Shown: positions 58,501 to 64,000 of the stretch, piece by piece
Layout of the letters: each line of letters begins with the position of its first letter
Position numbering within the stretch: the first letter of the stretch is position 1
Source: Amyelois transitella
Taxonomy: Eukaryota; Arthropoda; Insecta; Lepidoptera; Pyralidae
Direction of reading: 5' to 3'
NCBI RefSeq assembly: GCF_032362555.1
Contig: NC_083507.1
Span: 5,335,001-5,399,000, forward strand
DNA: 64,000 nucleotides
Notes under the pieces: model-generated
The model's input: the letters and a program-made list of their open reading frames with translations, nothing else
The model's database searches: none
What the model was told of the DNA's origin: nothing
Made by a program: the position numbers and the translations under genes

Positions 58501-59818
58501 GCCGTCGTATTAGGAAATAGATGATTGTAATAGTGATTAAAATAAAGTTGACTAGAGCAGAGTGAACAAGCAAGATCAATCAACTCACCTCTTCCAAAAT
58601 CGGACAACTTTTGTAACGAGATTTTCTGATAGCCAAATCCCACCATGGAATTGGAGGCTTCGGTCTTAATATTGTTTGACAGCCAATTTTTGGATCTTGA
58701 GATTCGTACAAAGTCCCCAGTGTTCTTGACGACGGTCGAGATGATGGTGAATCCTCTTCGTCTGCAGGTATACCAGTAACACATTCACAACACTTATGGG
58801 GTCTTCTAACAAGGTTTTGTTTGTAGTCAACACTAAATGAATGCCTATAGTTAAGTCTTTTCGAGAACCCATTGGTTTCGCTCACTGATCTCTTAAATCC
58901 ATTTCTGTTATTCAAAGGCATTCTGGGTATTTGTTGTGCTTCACTAATAATCGTCGCATCAGTCAAACTTACATCACCATTAAGAGGAGTGTTGGGCTCT
59001 GAATGATATCCTATTTTATTTCTTTGCAAACTTCCGTAAAAAGGGGCTTCTTTGGCACTTGGCGGCTTTACATCTATGAATTTAGGTCTTCTTAAATTCA
59101 AAGTAGCATACTTTTGCGGAGATCGGTGAAATTTGGATTTGTTTGGTAAATCTTTGAGCACATCTTCTGTGTCCGTGGAAGGTATGGTGGAATTATCACT
59201 GTAACTGGATATAGGCCGGTCGTTATCGGTGAGGTACGAGGAGGATTCTGAGCAATTATCTCGGTCGCTATGGCTCCTTCTATAGTCGCCGGATGAGCCG
59301 GTGGCGTCCGTACGTATGGAATGCTGCTCTGCACCATCCTGCCCTACGTGATACTCGTACGACTGCCGGTCCCCGTTACTCAAGTTCCCGATACTATTTT
59401 TTTCGTCCTCCTTCCTATTGTATTCTTTTAAGTCTAGGCTTTTCAAACGCCTTCGTGGCTTTGTGTCAATAGAATCATAATGCGATTTTTGCCGTCCATT
59501 TACATTCTTCATGGGGGAACTGCTTTGCGAAGGCGTCGGACTAACTTTATCGTATATCGGCTCTGTAAAACTGAGCCGAGATGGATTATCCTTGCTTTTT
59601 GAAGTCTCACTTACATATTGCACATCAAACTTGTTGAGGAAGCCATTTTTGGGAGTTCTATTTAAAGTGAAATATTCTGAATGCCTTTGAGGTAGATTGG
59701 GTATAGGATTTGGTTCAACTAGATTTCTAATCTTAATGCGGCTTCTAGGTGCACGAATAGTTGCGAAACCATCATGTATTGGCGAACCATGGTAGTTTGA
59801 AGACGTAGTCACGGCCAT
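37398..59818 (-). CDS. sick: Neuron navigator / sickie gene (17-exon model, short isoform)
   Basis: Hand-built model: 59818-58589, 47200-47117, 46389-46261, 44978-44817, 44350-44156, 43383-43338, 42598-42456, 42219-42064, 41848-41557, 41097-40449, 40132-39983, 39687-39491, 39243-39135, 38763-38571, 38192-38034, 37686-37603, 37520-37398. All introns are GT-AG and all phases agree, giving 1366 residues. Exons 2-17 follow vertebrate NAV1-3 closely: FEQSLSNM coiled coil, [25 protein letters not shown] coiled coil, ISGKT-W and ELLPCGY. Then come the AAA-type Walker A GPSGTGKS (about 1044-1051), [27 protein letters not shown], and [14 protein letters not shown] at the C-terminus. Navigators bind microtubule plus ends and actin and guide neurites; Drosophila sickie is also linked to immune signalling and cofilin. 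The 410-residue first exon is not recognised as NAV and is joined only by phase. Longer isoforms would start outside the window. Confidence 0.85.
37603..37686 (-). CDS. sick: Navigator exon 16
   Basis: 28 codons, phase 0 to 0, acceptor TTTATTGCAG, donor GTAAGG. Acidic linker [15 protein letters not shown] ending NNNQDPL. Confidence 0.85.
37904..38015 (-). pseudogene. Exon ghost: decayed copy of navigator exon 15
   Basis: After an AG only 19 nt past the exon 15 donor, the sequence CCGTGG parallels the exon start GCGTGG. It then matches at ATTCCGTACGC, GAAGCTGTTCGTGAA, GTGGCGTTGTACGGC and GGTTGGACCCAC to GTCAAG. Small deletions and an inserted stretch disrupt the frame. Confidence 0.8.
38034..38192 (-). 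CDS. sick: Navigator exon 15 (WNYSIVPY)
   Basis: 53 codons, phase 0 to 0, acceptor TATTTCCAG, donor [18 protein letters not shown] and [13 protein letters not shown] match NAVs closely. A decayed copy follows at 37904-38015. Confidence 0.95.
38389..38518 (-). pseudogene. Exon ghost: decayed copy of navigator exon 14
   Basis: Starts G|TAT after a TCAG, 53 nt downstream of the exon 14 donor. In the matching frame it reads RLFSL early and then [17 protein letters not shown], against [17 protein letters not shown] in the real exon. Two in-frame stops and a small deletion near the 3' end make it non-coding. Confidence 0.85.
38571..38763 (-). CDS. sick: Navigator exon 14 ([11 protein letters not shown])
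   Basis: 193 nt, phase 2 to 0, acceptor GTATATAG, donor [33 protein letters not shown] and [11 protein letters not shown] are hallmark NAV sequence. A decayed copy follows at 38389-38518. Confidence 0.95.
39135..39243 (-). CDS. sick: Navigator exon 13
   Basis: 109 nt, phase 1 to 2, acceptor TTTTTACAG, donor GTAAAC. Encodes [20 protein letters not shown] and EPVKGFLA, nearly as in vertebrate NAVs. Confidence 0.9.
39491..39687 (-). CDS. sick: Navigator exon 12 (Walker B-like VVVLDNL)
   Basis: 197 nt, phase 2 to 1, acceptor TTTCCAG, donor GTAAGA. Includes [23 protein letters not shown] and NRNMPVIIG, as in NAV AAA domains. Confidence 0.9.
39883..39955 (-). pseudogene. Exon ghost: decayed partial copy of navigator exon 11
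   Basis: Begins after an AG (GATAG), 27 nt downstream of the real exon 11 donor. It matches the exon at GTGATTCTC, GAGTGGTACTGGCA and CCTGCTGAGGCCGTTGCC. It then ends at the same TTTTAA|GTGAGTGTTT donor. About 75 nt of the middle are deleted, including the P-loop lysine codon, and an in-frame TGA is present. Confidence 0.85.
39983..40132 (-). CDS. sick: Navigator exon 11 (Walker A)
   Basis: 150 nt, phase 2 to 2, acceptor TTCAACAG, donor GTGAGT. Encodes [20 protein letters not shown] with an intact P-loop lysine. A decayed copy follows at 39883-39955. Confidence 0.95.
   Translation of the reverse strand: MRIPVIGAPARDSLRAEWHWQIVPGGQASRVLRAEDAEKRCACRSRRHF
40360..40430. repeat. Two overlapping hairpins just inside a navigator intron
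   Basis: Hairpin one pairs 40360-40371 with 40385-40396 (12 bp). Hairpin two pairs 40394-40409 with 40415-40430 (16 bp, 5-nt loop). They share three bases. The second ends 18 nt from the exon 10 donor. Confidence 0.85.
40449..41097 (-). CDS. sick: Navigator exon 10 (ISGKT, ELLPCGY)
   Basis: 649 nt, phase 1 to 2, acceptor TTATTTTAG, donor GTGAGT. An insect-specific Ser/Asn-rich stretch sits inside conserved sequence ([36 protein letters not shown]). Confidence 0.9.
41462..41496 (-). repeat. Head fragment of the CTAGCT..GCCCGCGACT retroposon family
   Basis: The minus strand reads ACTAGCTGTGCCCGCGACTT CGTCCG, the same head as the element at 11342. The rest of the copy is diverged. Confidence 0.5.
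41557..41848 (-). CDS. sick: Navigator exon 9
   Basis: 292 nt, phase 0 to 1, acceptor TTTCAG, donor GTAAGT. Poorly conserved linker ending SYSDIG before the next block. Confidence 0.8.
41937..41971. repeat. Perfect 13-bp inverted repeat, 9-nt loop
   Basis: AGGAATAGTTTTC and its reverse complement, within the intron between navigator exons 8 and 9. Confidence 0.85.
42064..42219 (-). CDS. sick: Navigator exon 8
   Basis: 52 codons, phase 0 to 0, acceptor TCTGTAG, donor GTATGT. The coiled coil [16 protein letters not shown] is followed by a Ser/Gly-rich linker. Confidence 0.85.
42456..42598 (-). CDS. sick: Navigator exon 7 ([13 protein letters not shown] coiled coil)
   Basis: 143 nt, phase 1 to 0, acceptor TTTCAG, donor [25 protein letters not shown] and [15 protein letters not shown] are strongly conserved NAV coiled-coil sequence. 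Confidence 0.9.
43338..43383 (-). CDS. sick: Navigator exon 6 (46-nt small exon)
   Basis: Fifteen codons plus one base ([15 protein letters not shown]), acceptor TTTCCAG, donor GTGAGC. Its phase 1 end matches the following exon. Confidence 0.75.
44156..44350 (-). CDS. sick: Navigator exon 5 ([11 protein letters not shown])
   Basis: 65 codons, phase 0 to 0, acceptor CCTAACAG, donor GTAGGT. Begins [14 protein letters not shown], the continuation of the conserved GWLRSSF block. Confidence 0.85.
44817..44978 (-). CDS. sick: Navigator exon 4 ([13 protein letters not shown])
   Basis: 54 codons, phase 0 to 0, acceptor CTCTCGCAG, donor GTACGT. Gln/Ser-rich, then [13 protein letters not shown] and the basic KKHKKKGW, both conserved in NAVs. 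Confidence 0.85.
44979..46260 (-). other. Navigator intron 3
   Basis: A 1.3-kb intron; no exon, ghost exon or repeat boundary was recognised in it. Confidence 0.5.
46261..46389 (-). CDS. sick: Navigator exon 3
   Basis: 43 codons, phase 0 to 0, acceptor TTACTAG, donor [23 protein letters not shown] continues the coiled coil as in NAV proteins. Confidence 0.85.
46596..46700 (+). repeat. Short interspersed family B copy
   Basis: CTCTTTCCCGGAGGGGTAGG, CAGAGACCACATCTTTCCA, TTTGCCACGCGATTTCTGCA and TTTCACAACTC follow family B order, inside navigator intron 2. Confidence 0.65.
47117..47200 (-). CDS. sick: Navigator exon 2 (FEQSLSNM coiled coil)
   Basis: 28 codons, phase 0 to 0, acceptor TTACAG, donor [22 protein letters not shown] matches the conserved NAV coiled coil. 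Confidence 0.85.
47201..51837 (-). other. Navigator intron 1, part 3' of the LTR element
   Basis: No exon found. A repeat-like block at about 47890-47950 (GACCGAGAGAGCGAAGTGAG, then CTTGGGGCGAATATAC) resembles sequences dispersed in lepidopteran genomes. Otherwise AT-rich and unremarkable. Confidence 0.45.
51838..52162 (+). repeat. 5' LTR
   Basis: 325 bp, TG...CA ends, with an AATAAATAAA stretch suitable for polyadenylation. Identical to the 3' LTR except at 51879. Confidence 0.95.
52164..52174 (+). promoter_or_regulatory. Primer binding site (tRNA-Trp type)
   Basis: TGGTGACCCCG one base after the 5' LTR. It is complementary to CCA plus the acceptor end of insect tRNA-Trp, the primer reported for the CsRn1 clade. 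Complementarity fades after 11 bases. Confidence 0.7.
52185..52985 (+). CDS. gag: Gag with unusual CHCC zinc finger
   Basis: 266 residues. The N-terminal two thirds is a capsid-like helical region ([37 protein letters not shown]). A Ser/Arg-rich basic stretch follows (about 212-238), then the finger C243-x2-H246-x9-C256-x3-C260. This C-H-C-C spacing replaces the usual CCHC knuckle and is a hallmark of CsRn1-type elements. Gag packages the element RNA into particles. The frame ends in TAA at 52983-52985 and overlaps the open pol frame, which begins at 52967. A -1 frameshift signal sits in the overlap. The ATG at 52185 is the first after the primer site. Confidence 0.9.
   Translation: MSQSRSENKGAGEPLSLDRVGVRVPPFYPSKPKLWFASLESQFVLAGVTSEATKYHYAVSHLEPQYVEIVEDIIEAPATADKYETLKSELVKRLSASREKQVQQLLHHEELEDRKPSQFLRRLRGLAGSEVPDDLLRTLWASRLPNSVQPIIASQARMKLDEVAELADQVLDAVSPNLQAAGVSTKHDSGSSEIAALTRQVEALADKVDRMSRSKSRTRQSSSRRGRSTSTRSHSNYRKFPTCWYHYKFGDKAKRCFKPCDYTGNA
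52967..56152 (+). CDS. pol: Pol polyprotein: protease, reverse transcriptase, RNase H, integrase
   Basis: The open frame starts at 52967 and is most likely expressed as a -1 fusion to Gag. The first ATG is at 52997; numbering from it gives 1051 residues. Protease DTGS is at 26-29. RT has [11 protein letters not shown] and the catalytic YLDD at 326-329. RNase H has VTDAS (D479), the [16 protein letters not shown] block and TDHKPL. Integrase has the HH-CC finger (HCLSHPG to CIACQQ) and the DD35E triad D734, D793, E829. A GPY/F-type domain (GPY 953-955) follows, then a polar tail. No chromodomain is seen. The frame has no stop or frameshift, so all enzymes needed for retrotransposition appear present. 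Confidence 0.95.
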   Translation, partial: LYGKCVRQSIMATDDCPSTGRLFVTDKRTKLQLLVDTGSDLCVFPRKFLKDYRAKTNFELCAANGSIINTYGFYHCVLNLGLRRDFAWHFIVADVTRAIIGVDFLSHYNIIVDVRNQRLIDGNTMVATVASLAFSNESISSVKVVSGNSVYHNILAKFPEITRPHGIHRTLHHNTVHHIRTTPGPPVTCTPRRLAPDKLKIAKSEFESMLQNGTCRPSESAWASPLHLAPKKDNGWRPCGDYRMLNARTIPDRYPIKHIHDFSHSLSGCTVFSTIDLVKAYNQIPVNPDDIAKTAITTPFGLYEFPFMTFGLRNAGQTFQRFVDEMLRGLDFTYAYLDDFLVFSKDQKTHEEHLRQLFERLKQYGMVVNTAKCVFGASEVTFLGYRISGKGTTPLPEKVEAITNFPVPKTVKELRRFLGMVNFYRRFISGAAKQQGPLNALLTGSMKGSHPVHITGKSLEAFEACKEGLCQAALLAHPKCDARLALVTDASDRAIGSVLQQQSDGESWEPLAFFSRGLSPSQQKYSPYDRELLAIYESIKYFRHMLEARTFTVYTDHKPLTFAFQSRKENCSPRQFRHLDLIAQFTTDIRHISGKDNVVADTLSRVEEISQPIDSEQLAAAQRSDPELRQLAEGTTSLCLKKVRIPGSNTELFCDTSTDMVRPFVPKLLRRRVFESLHCLSHPGAKATARLVSERYVWPEVKKDCRNWVRACIACQQSKITRHTSAPLSNFKLPSARFKFVHIDLIGPLPSCQGYKYCLTAIDRFTRWPEAIPLEEITAEAVAKALLSGWISRFGCPADIVTDRGRQFESALFGNLSRIAGFTHRRTTAYHPACNGLVERFHRQLKSAIICHGNTNWIESLPLVLLGVRSAFKDDLRATSAEMVYGEPLRLPGEFFDSETDCPLDLTDFTSRLRNIVQSLKPTPASRHGGKRPTFVFKELNTCTHVFLRDCTVGGALKPAYSGPYEVLQRDNKVFTILVRGKRVTVSIDRVKPAYILCDPDTTPYIPSNHASHKHTSQNHDKHNTDTRHVPQSENQNPPDREVNTKTRSGRKVRFPDYYRP
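52973..53030 (+). promoter_or_regulatory. -1 ribosomal frameshift signal: slippery heptamer plus H-type pseudoknot
   Basis: GGGAAAT (52973-52979) reads G GGA AAT in the gag frame. A six-base spacer (52980-52985) holds the gag stop. Stem 1 pairs GGCAGTCG (52986-52993) with CGACTGCC (53008-53015). Stem 2 pairs GGCGACCG (52999-53006) with CGGTCGCT (53023-53030, one G-T). Loops are 5, 1 and 7 nt. The -1 frame is exactly the pol frame. Confidence 0.85.
56160..56172 (+). promoter_or_regulatory. Polypurine tract
   Basis: AAGGGGGGGC immediately upstream of the 3' LTR (56173), the expected plus-strand primer site. Only 7 nt separate it from the pol stop. Confidence 0.8.
56173..56497 (+). repeat. 3' LTR
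   Basis: 325 bp, matches the 5' LTR except A at 56214. It is followed by the target duplication CACT. Confidence 0.95.
56498..58588 (-). other. Navigator intron 1, part 5' of the LTR element
   Basis: No exon recognised. It contains a 12-bp perfect hairpin with a 3-nt loop (57799-57825, ATATTAAAGGTA arms). Confidence 0.5.
57799..57825. repeat. Perfect 12-bp inverted repeat, 3-nt loop
   Basis: ATATTAAAGGTA, loop AAC, then its exact reverse complement. Confidence 0.85.
58589..59818 (-). CDS. sick: Probable alternative first coding exon of the navigator gene
   Basis: A 410-codon exon from ATG 59818 to a strong donor (GAAGAG|GTGAGT, 58589). The protein is basic and rich in Ser, Arg, Asn and Pro, largely disordered, with tyrosine-based and proline-rich patches. 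It ends with a striking [18 protein letters not shown] segment. A TGA lies 7 codons upstream of the ATG in frame. It ends in phase 0, which fits the next exon ([11 protein letters not shown], phase 0). No other exon on this strand was found in between. That it belongs to the navigator transcript is inference; it could be the 5' exon of another gene. Confidence 0.6.
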
Positions 59819-59964
59819 CACTGTTATTTTCTTCCTTCACGTCATTACACACAGTTGTTCCACAAAGGTCTAATTTGACGAAAGATTGATAATAATTTAC
59901 AATTTTCTCCATGCATTTTTGCCTATAGCTATGAAAGCGTAAAGTTATAAAGTGCATGTTTGAA

Positions 59965-59971
59965 CTTTATA
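59965..59971 (-). promoter_or_regulatory. Candidate TATA box upstream of navigator exon 1
   Basis: TATAAAG on the minus strand about 150 nt upstream of the exon 1 ATG. A start 30 nt downstream would fall after the upstream ATG at 59957 and so exclude most of the overlapping upstream frame (59772-59957). No strong initiator motif is at the exact spacing. Confidence 0.25.
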
Positions 59972-60810
59972 GCTGTTGAGCGAAACACACGAAGTATGAC
60001 ATTTTTTATAAATTTTTATTTAATGGAAAACCATGTTACTTGGGCACAGGATAGTTATTTAATTCAAACAAACTGATGCTTTTATGTACTTGACCCTTTT
60101 TGACATAGACTCCCATTGTATAAGTTCTTAATACTAATTTTAGATCACGCAATTGATCTTCAGTATAGAATTGGTTCACCAGAGGCTCCACTCGACAAAG
60201 AAACCATTAACCATATTATTTTTATCTCGAGAGAGTATATCTGCTCGAACAAAATCAGTATCAGTACACTAGAACATTATTGAAGATGTAGCTTTTCTAT
60301 TTGTTTTTAATTCAACTTAGCTTAAAAACTTGCGATTTTTTTTATACATTTTCGGTTTCAGCTATAAACCGTCGGTTTATTTAGAATACTATTAACCTGA
60401 CCTTTCTCTCTTAATGTAATAGTAATATGTATTTGGTTTAAAACATCATTGTAATTTTTGTTTTATGCTTAGAGCGACACATGAACTCAATTGGTACTGA
60501 TCGCTTTTACCTGTCATGATAAAGCTAGCAAGAAGCCATATAAGCGTGAACTTTCTAATTCAGGGACACCGATCATGTGCCGGATGACTTTGCAGAATTG
60601 TGTCTAATTATTTTTTATCTATGTTTCTATTTATGGATGTAATGAGCGGGAGCGCTGCATCCGGCGTCGGTTCAGACAGGCAATCAATGGCGTGTCGCTA
60701 CAGGTTAATCTTAACTGCACTAGTAATGATGTAGTACTATACCACAGAATTATTAATATTAATAATACTAAGAGATGGCATATTTTATTATTTATTTATA
60801 TTTATCTTAA
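59972..60810. other. Upstream noncoding region
   Basis: No exon or RNA recognised. A GC-richer patch at 60640-60700 has no coding signal. Confidence 0.45.
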
Positions 60811-60906
60811 TTCTATCATTAAGCCAAACAGCTGAACGTGGCCTATCAGTATTTTCGAGACTACTGGCTCTGTCTACCCCGCAAGGAATATAGACGTGAT
60901 ATATTA
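60811..60906 (+). repeat. Short interspersed family A, 3' fragment
   Basis: ATTAAGCCAAACAGCTGAAC, then CTCTGTCTACCCCGCAAGG and ATATAGACGTGAT match the family 3' third. Confidence 0.75.
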
Positions 60907-62032
60907 ATGTATGTTATTTATATTTCGGCCACAGCTGTCTGTTTTTACGTTGATTCTGAATGTATTGAATATAACATATACTTAGCTATAAAATAATCCC
61001 TTTTTTATAGTACTCAATATATTTTTTACGAGAACTTATAAAGTATTAATGGGTTTCATCGAGTCTGAATCAGATCTTTACTATCAACTTGATCACTGTA
61101 TTGCCGATCATCTGCGCTGATAGAGTTGACATAAGTGAACACATAAATTTGATTCCAATATTGCGTTTCATATCTTTTGGTAGTCTCGCACAGTAATTTA
61201 ATAAAATACGAAGTAGCGAACCGGCATTGACCGGGTGGTCAGACTTGCAGTCAGCGCGTGTGTCGGTACAAGTATGAGAGTATGACTCACTTCACTTAGA
61301 CATTGTTTGCTACACGTAGTTGTTTATTTACTTCGAAAGCTTGGACAATAACATGAAAAGGAAACGTTTGAGGCCTGAGTAATATAATTTATATGTCTAC
61401 TTAATCAATTCCTTTCTCCGGTTCTCAGAAACTATGTAGCATCGCATTAAAGTCCTTGTATTTTCGGATTAATTTAATACATTGACAAATATTATGCCGA
61501 GACCTTCTTAAAGTTTATAACCTGTCTATTCAAAAAATAAAATACTAGTACTTAAAAGAATTTTCAATAAATAGTAAATAATACTACAAAATTTTACAAC
61601 TTGATTATACAGCGACTAGCGACTATGGTAAAAATCTAATCTTCTCATTTCGAGGCTGCATGTGAAAGTAAGCCTCTTTGTATATTAATGTCAAACAATG
61701 GTAGGTCATTGGCGATACGGGTTAAACCATAAATTATAAGGGGCGATCGCGGGCGCCAAGCTACCGATCTCAGACGAAGGGAGAGGCCAAAAGACCCTTC
61801 TTTTATAACGTAAGACGCAGCTGTTCCCAACCTTTATTTAAATCTGAGGTTGAAGTATTCAAAAATTTTGTGGGCAATGTATTCTCATGCCTAACATCAT
61901 TATAATTTAAATGATGTAACTTATCCTACTTATAAGTAAGGATTTATAATATAATTGCGATAGTAACTTAAGTGTGTCTTTCTGTCACCTATATGTTTCA
62001 CGGGGATGATAGATTATCAGTAAATTTATACG
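60907..62032. other. Noncoding region
   Basis: No gene recognised. A GC-richer block at about 61715-61825 includes a minus-strand 61-codon frame (61645-61830) that looks like repeat or chance. Confidence 0.4.
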
Positions 62033-62061
62033 GTGAACGAAGTCGCGGGCAATAACTAGTG
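62033..62061 (-). repeat. Head fragment of the CTAGCT..GCCCGCGACT retroposon family
   Basis: The minus strand reads ACTAGTTATTGCCCGCGACT TCGTTC, a diverged copy of the head at 11342. Confidence 0.45.
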
Positions 62062-63721
62062 CAATATATTATTGTTTGAATTAGGTATATTTTTATATTT
62101 TATTATGTAACTTGACACAACACACTAAATACTTGAAAAGTTTTGAAATATTTTAAAAAGGAAGACAGATTTTGTGTCTATTATCTCAGCAGTCTTAATC
62201 TTGGCACGTCTGAACAGTTTGAGTACCATTATCGTTTGCAATAAGAGTAAGATAAGTAGAATGTTTGTATATCTTTCCCTTTCCCGCTTATGCATCGTAT
62301 GCACGACTCGTATCAACGACCTGCATTGCTGTGCACAGAGGTTGAGTAGCTCTGAACAATATTTTGATTTCACGGTCATTTCGTAACATTTCAAAACCTC
62401 GTTTACAATAAACCGGATGACATATAGATGAAAAGTTACGGTTGACCAGATCTTTGTACATATTCAAAATCAACCTAGGACGAGACATAACAATCTTCTA
62501 AAGTTTTGATTTGATATATATTCATGTTAAAATAAAATTTTAATTCCAAGAATACTAAATATAATTGTATCGTTTATTTCCATTCTATATGGCTCTGTTA
62601 ACATTTTTAATCGTTTTATTTTTCTGGCCTTATTTATATGGAACTGTATGATAAAGATAATGTAACATTTAAACTTTACCCAATGCGAGTAATAACGATA
62701 AACATTTTATTTCGCTTGAGTATAGAGTATTCGAGTGCATACTTAAATAAAAACACGTGTTGTAATGAGCCCACGGCCCTAACGGTTTCCATGATGTCTC
62801 GATCATATGGGAACCTTGGTGGAATTGATTGTTTAGCTTCATTGCCACAAATCAACTTGGAGCGATAAGACATTTTTTGTATGTAGGTATATTTGTTACG
62901 CGTAAACTTTCGGACTGTGAGTCTGAATTTGATGATATTTCAAATTTATGTGACATATTTCAATAGAATAATTAAGTTTGTTTGTTGTTAAAAGTAACAT
63001 TACAAACGATATAAAATCCTCATTACAAATTCAAGATAATTTTAATGACAGTGAACTAACTTGATCACAAATCACAATTAGGCACAAAAATATAACTACA
63101 TCAAATATTATTACGTCGCAGGTCTTATGTTAATAAAATATATATTTATATCTATTCTTGAAGTATCCCCATCCAAGTCCAAGTCCCATCTTTATTCACA
63201 ACTTTGCTCTATGTTAAGTTTAAAAAGTAGTATAAATGTTTATTTCACTATGGTTAACATTAGAAGATGTGTATCAGTTTTTAGTTAACTATTTATATAT
63301 CAGATAATTAAGTTTTGTAAATAGGTTAAATACAATCAGGGTTACGTAATATAGGTTTTGTTGTGCTCCCTTCGGGGGCAGAGAGCAGCGCCGCCATGGA
63401 ATGAGGCAAGACACTCAATTACTTAGTGTAATTTGAGACAATTTACTAACTCGTACTATATTTAACTTCGTAATCGTAGAATATCGTGAGGTTACGTAAA
63501 TAATGACGCATTTATCTTTGAGGAGTAACTATCTTTACATAACGGATAATATCGTCCAAATAAATAATTAAGTTCTATGTCTTGAATATTTGTAATATAT
63601 GAAGAAAAACATAACATGCCAACTGCTTCTTTCCTACCCAGATTGTAAAAGTCAATCAAGGAAAAGGCTTTGTAAATGTTGGATTCTCTTAGATTTAGCC
63701 ACTTAGATTTAGTTACTATAT
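62062..63721. other. Noncoding region
   Basis: AT-rich with no exon, RNA or repeat boundary recognised. Open frames here are 65-89 codons and overlap on both strands. Confidence 0.45.
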
Positions 63722-63779
63722 GTTTACCATTTAGCTGGACGTGGCCTTCGAGTCTTTTCAAGATTATTAGCTCTTATGA
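63722..63779 (+). repeat. Short interspersed family A, short fragment
   Basis: TTAGCTGGACGTGGCCTTC and GAGTCTTTTCAAGATTATT match the family middle-to-3' segment. Confidence 0.5.
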
Positions 63780-64000
63780 TTTGTTTTTCTGTGCAGTTTG
63801 ATCGTCGTTGTCGTACCATTTTCTATGGTCGACTTGATGTTTAATAATAAATAATGCATCATATAAACACAATTAGTAAAATCATATATAATAAATGTCT
63901 ACGTATATCGTACGCGGTTATCTAAGGTCATGTTTTACTACATCAGCTTACGTTGAACTCAGCCAAAGTTTATCCTACCAAACTAATAGTTTTGATATTT

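Noticed and set aside
58461..58872. Minus-strand frames of 107 and 68 codons
   Set aside because: Overlap the 3' part of navigator exon 1 in other frames; the spliced frame explains the region.
59819..59836. Splice acceptor (AACAG) just upstream of the exon 1 ATG
   Set aside because: The preceding sequence is purine-rich with no pyrimidine tract, so a 5' UTR reading is preferred.

Overview
The window looks like a stretch of an AT-rich insect nuclear chromosome, most likely from a moth or butterfly. That assignment is inference. It rests on short-exon genes with GT-AG introns, a Ty3/gypsy element of the CsRn1/Kabuki type, a non-LTR element whose ORF1 resembles the baculovirus FP25K domain, and dispersed short retroposons with (TATG)n tails of a kind common in Lepidoptera. 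No prokaryotic signals, CRISPR arrays, tRNAs or rRNAs were seen.

Layout: (1) 1-3.6 kb is the 5' part of a non-LTR retrotransposon on the minus strand. ORF1 is intact, and ORF2 is open for 559 codons until it runs off the window. (2) 3.6-33 kb is a gene desert holding a TA-flanked pogo-like deletion derivative (4.56-5.66 kb), a MITE with 75-bp inverted repeats (15.76-16.12 kb), an RTE-like retroposon with a 32-bp snap-back hairpin (11.34-12.05 kb), many copies of two short interspersed families, and other near-perfect short hairpins. (3) 33.1-34.5 kb carries an intronless plus-strand gene for a centrosomal FOP/CEP43-like protein with a LisH motif. (4) 37.4-59.8 kb on the minus strand is a neuron navigator gene (Drosophila sickie, vertebrate NAV). 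I assembled a 17-exon model by hand whose splice phases all agree and which totals 4101 nt (1366 codons plus stop). (5) The 11.4-kb first intron of that model contains a young, apparently intact LTR retrotransposon (51.84-56.50 kb) in the opposite orientation. (6) 59.8-64 kb is upstream sequence with repeat fragments.

The two cellular genes converge tail to tail and both encode proteins linked to microtubules. CEP43/FOP acts at centrosomes and ciliary bases. NAV/sickie acts in cytoskeletal guidance of neurites. There is no evidence that they are co-regulated.

The observations most worth a second look are these. A textbook -1 frameshift module joins gag and pol of the LTR element: slippery GGGAAAT, a 6-nt spacer and an H-type pseudoknot whose two stems can be read directly. 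Three exons of the navigator AAA/C-terminal region are each followed within about 20-55 bp by a decayed partial copy of themselves (exon ghosts) that keeps a splice-acceptor-like AG. A set of near-perfect inverted repeats with very short loops is scattered through the noncoding DNA. One short retroposon copy carries the 5' inversion expected from twin priming.
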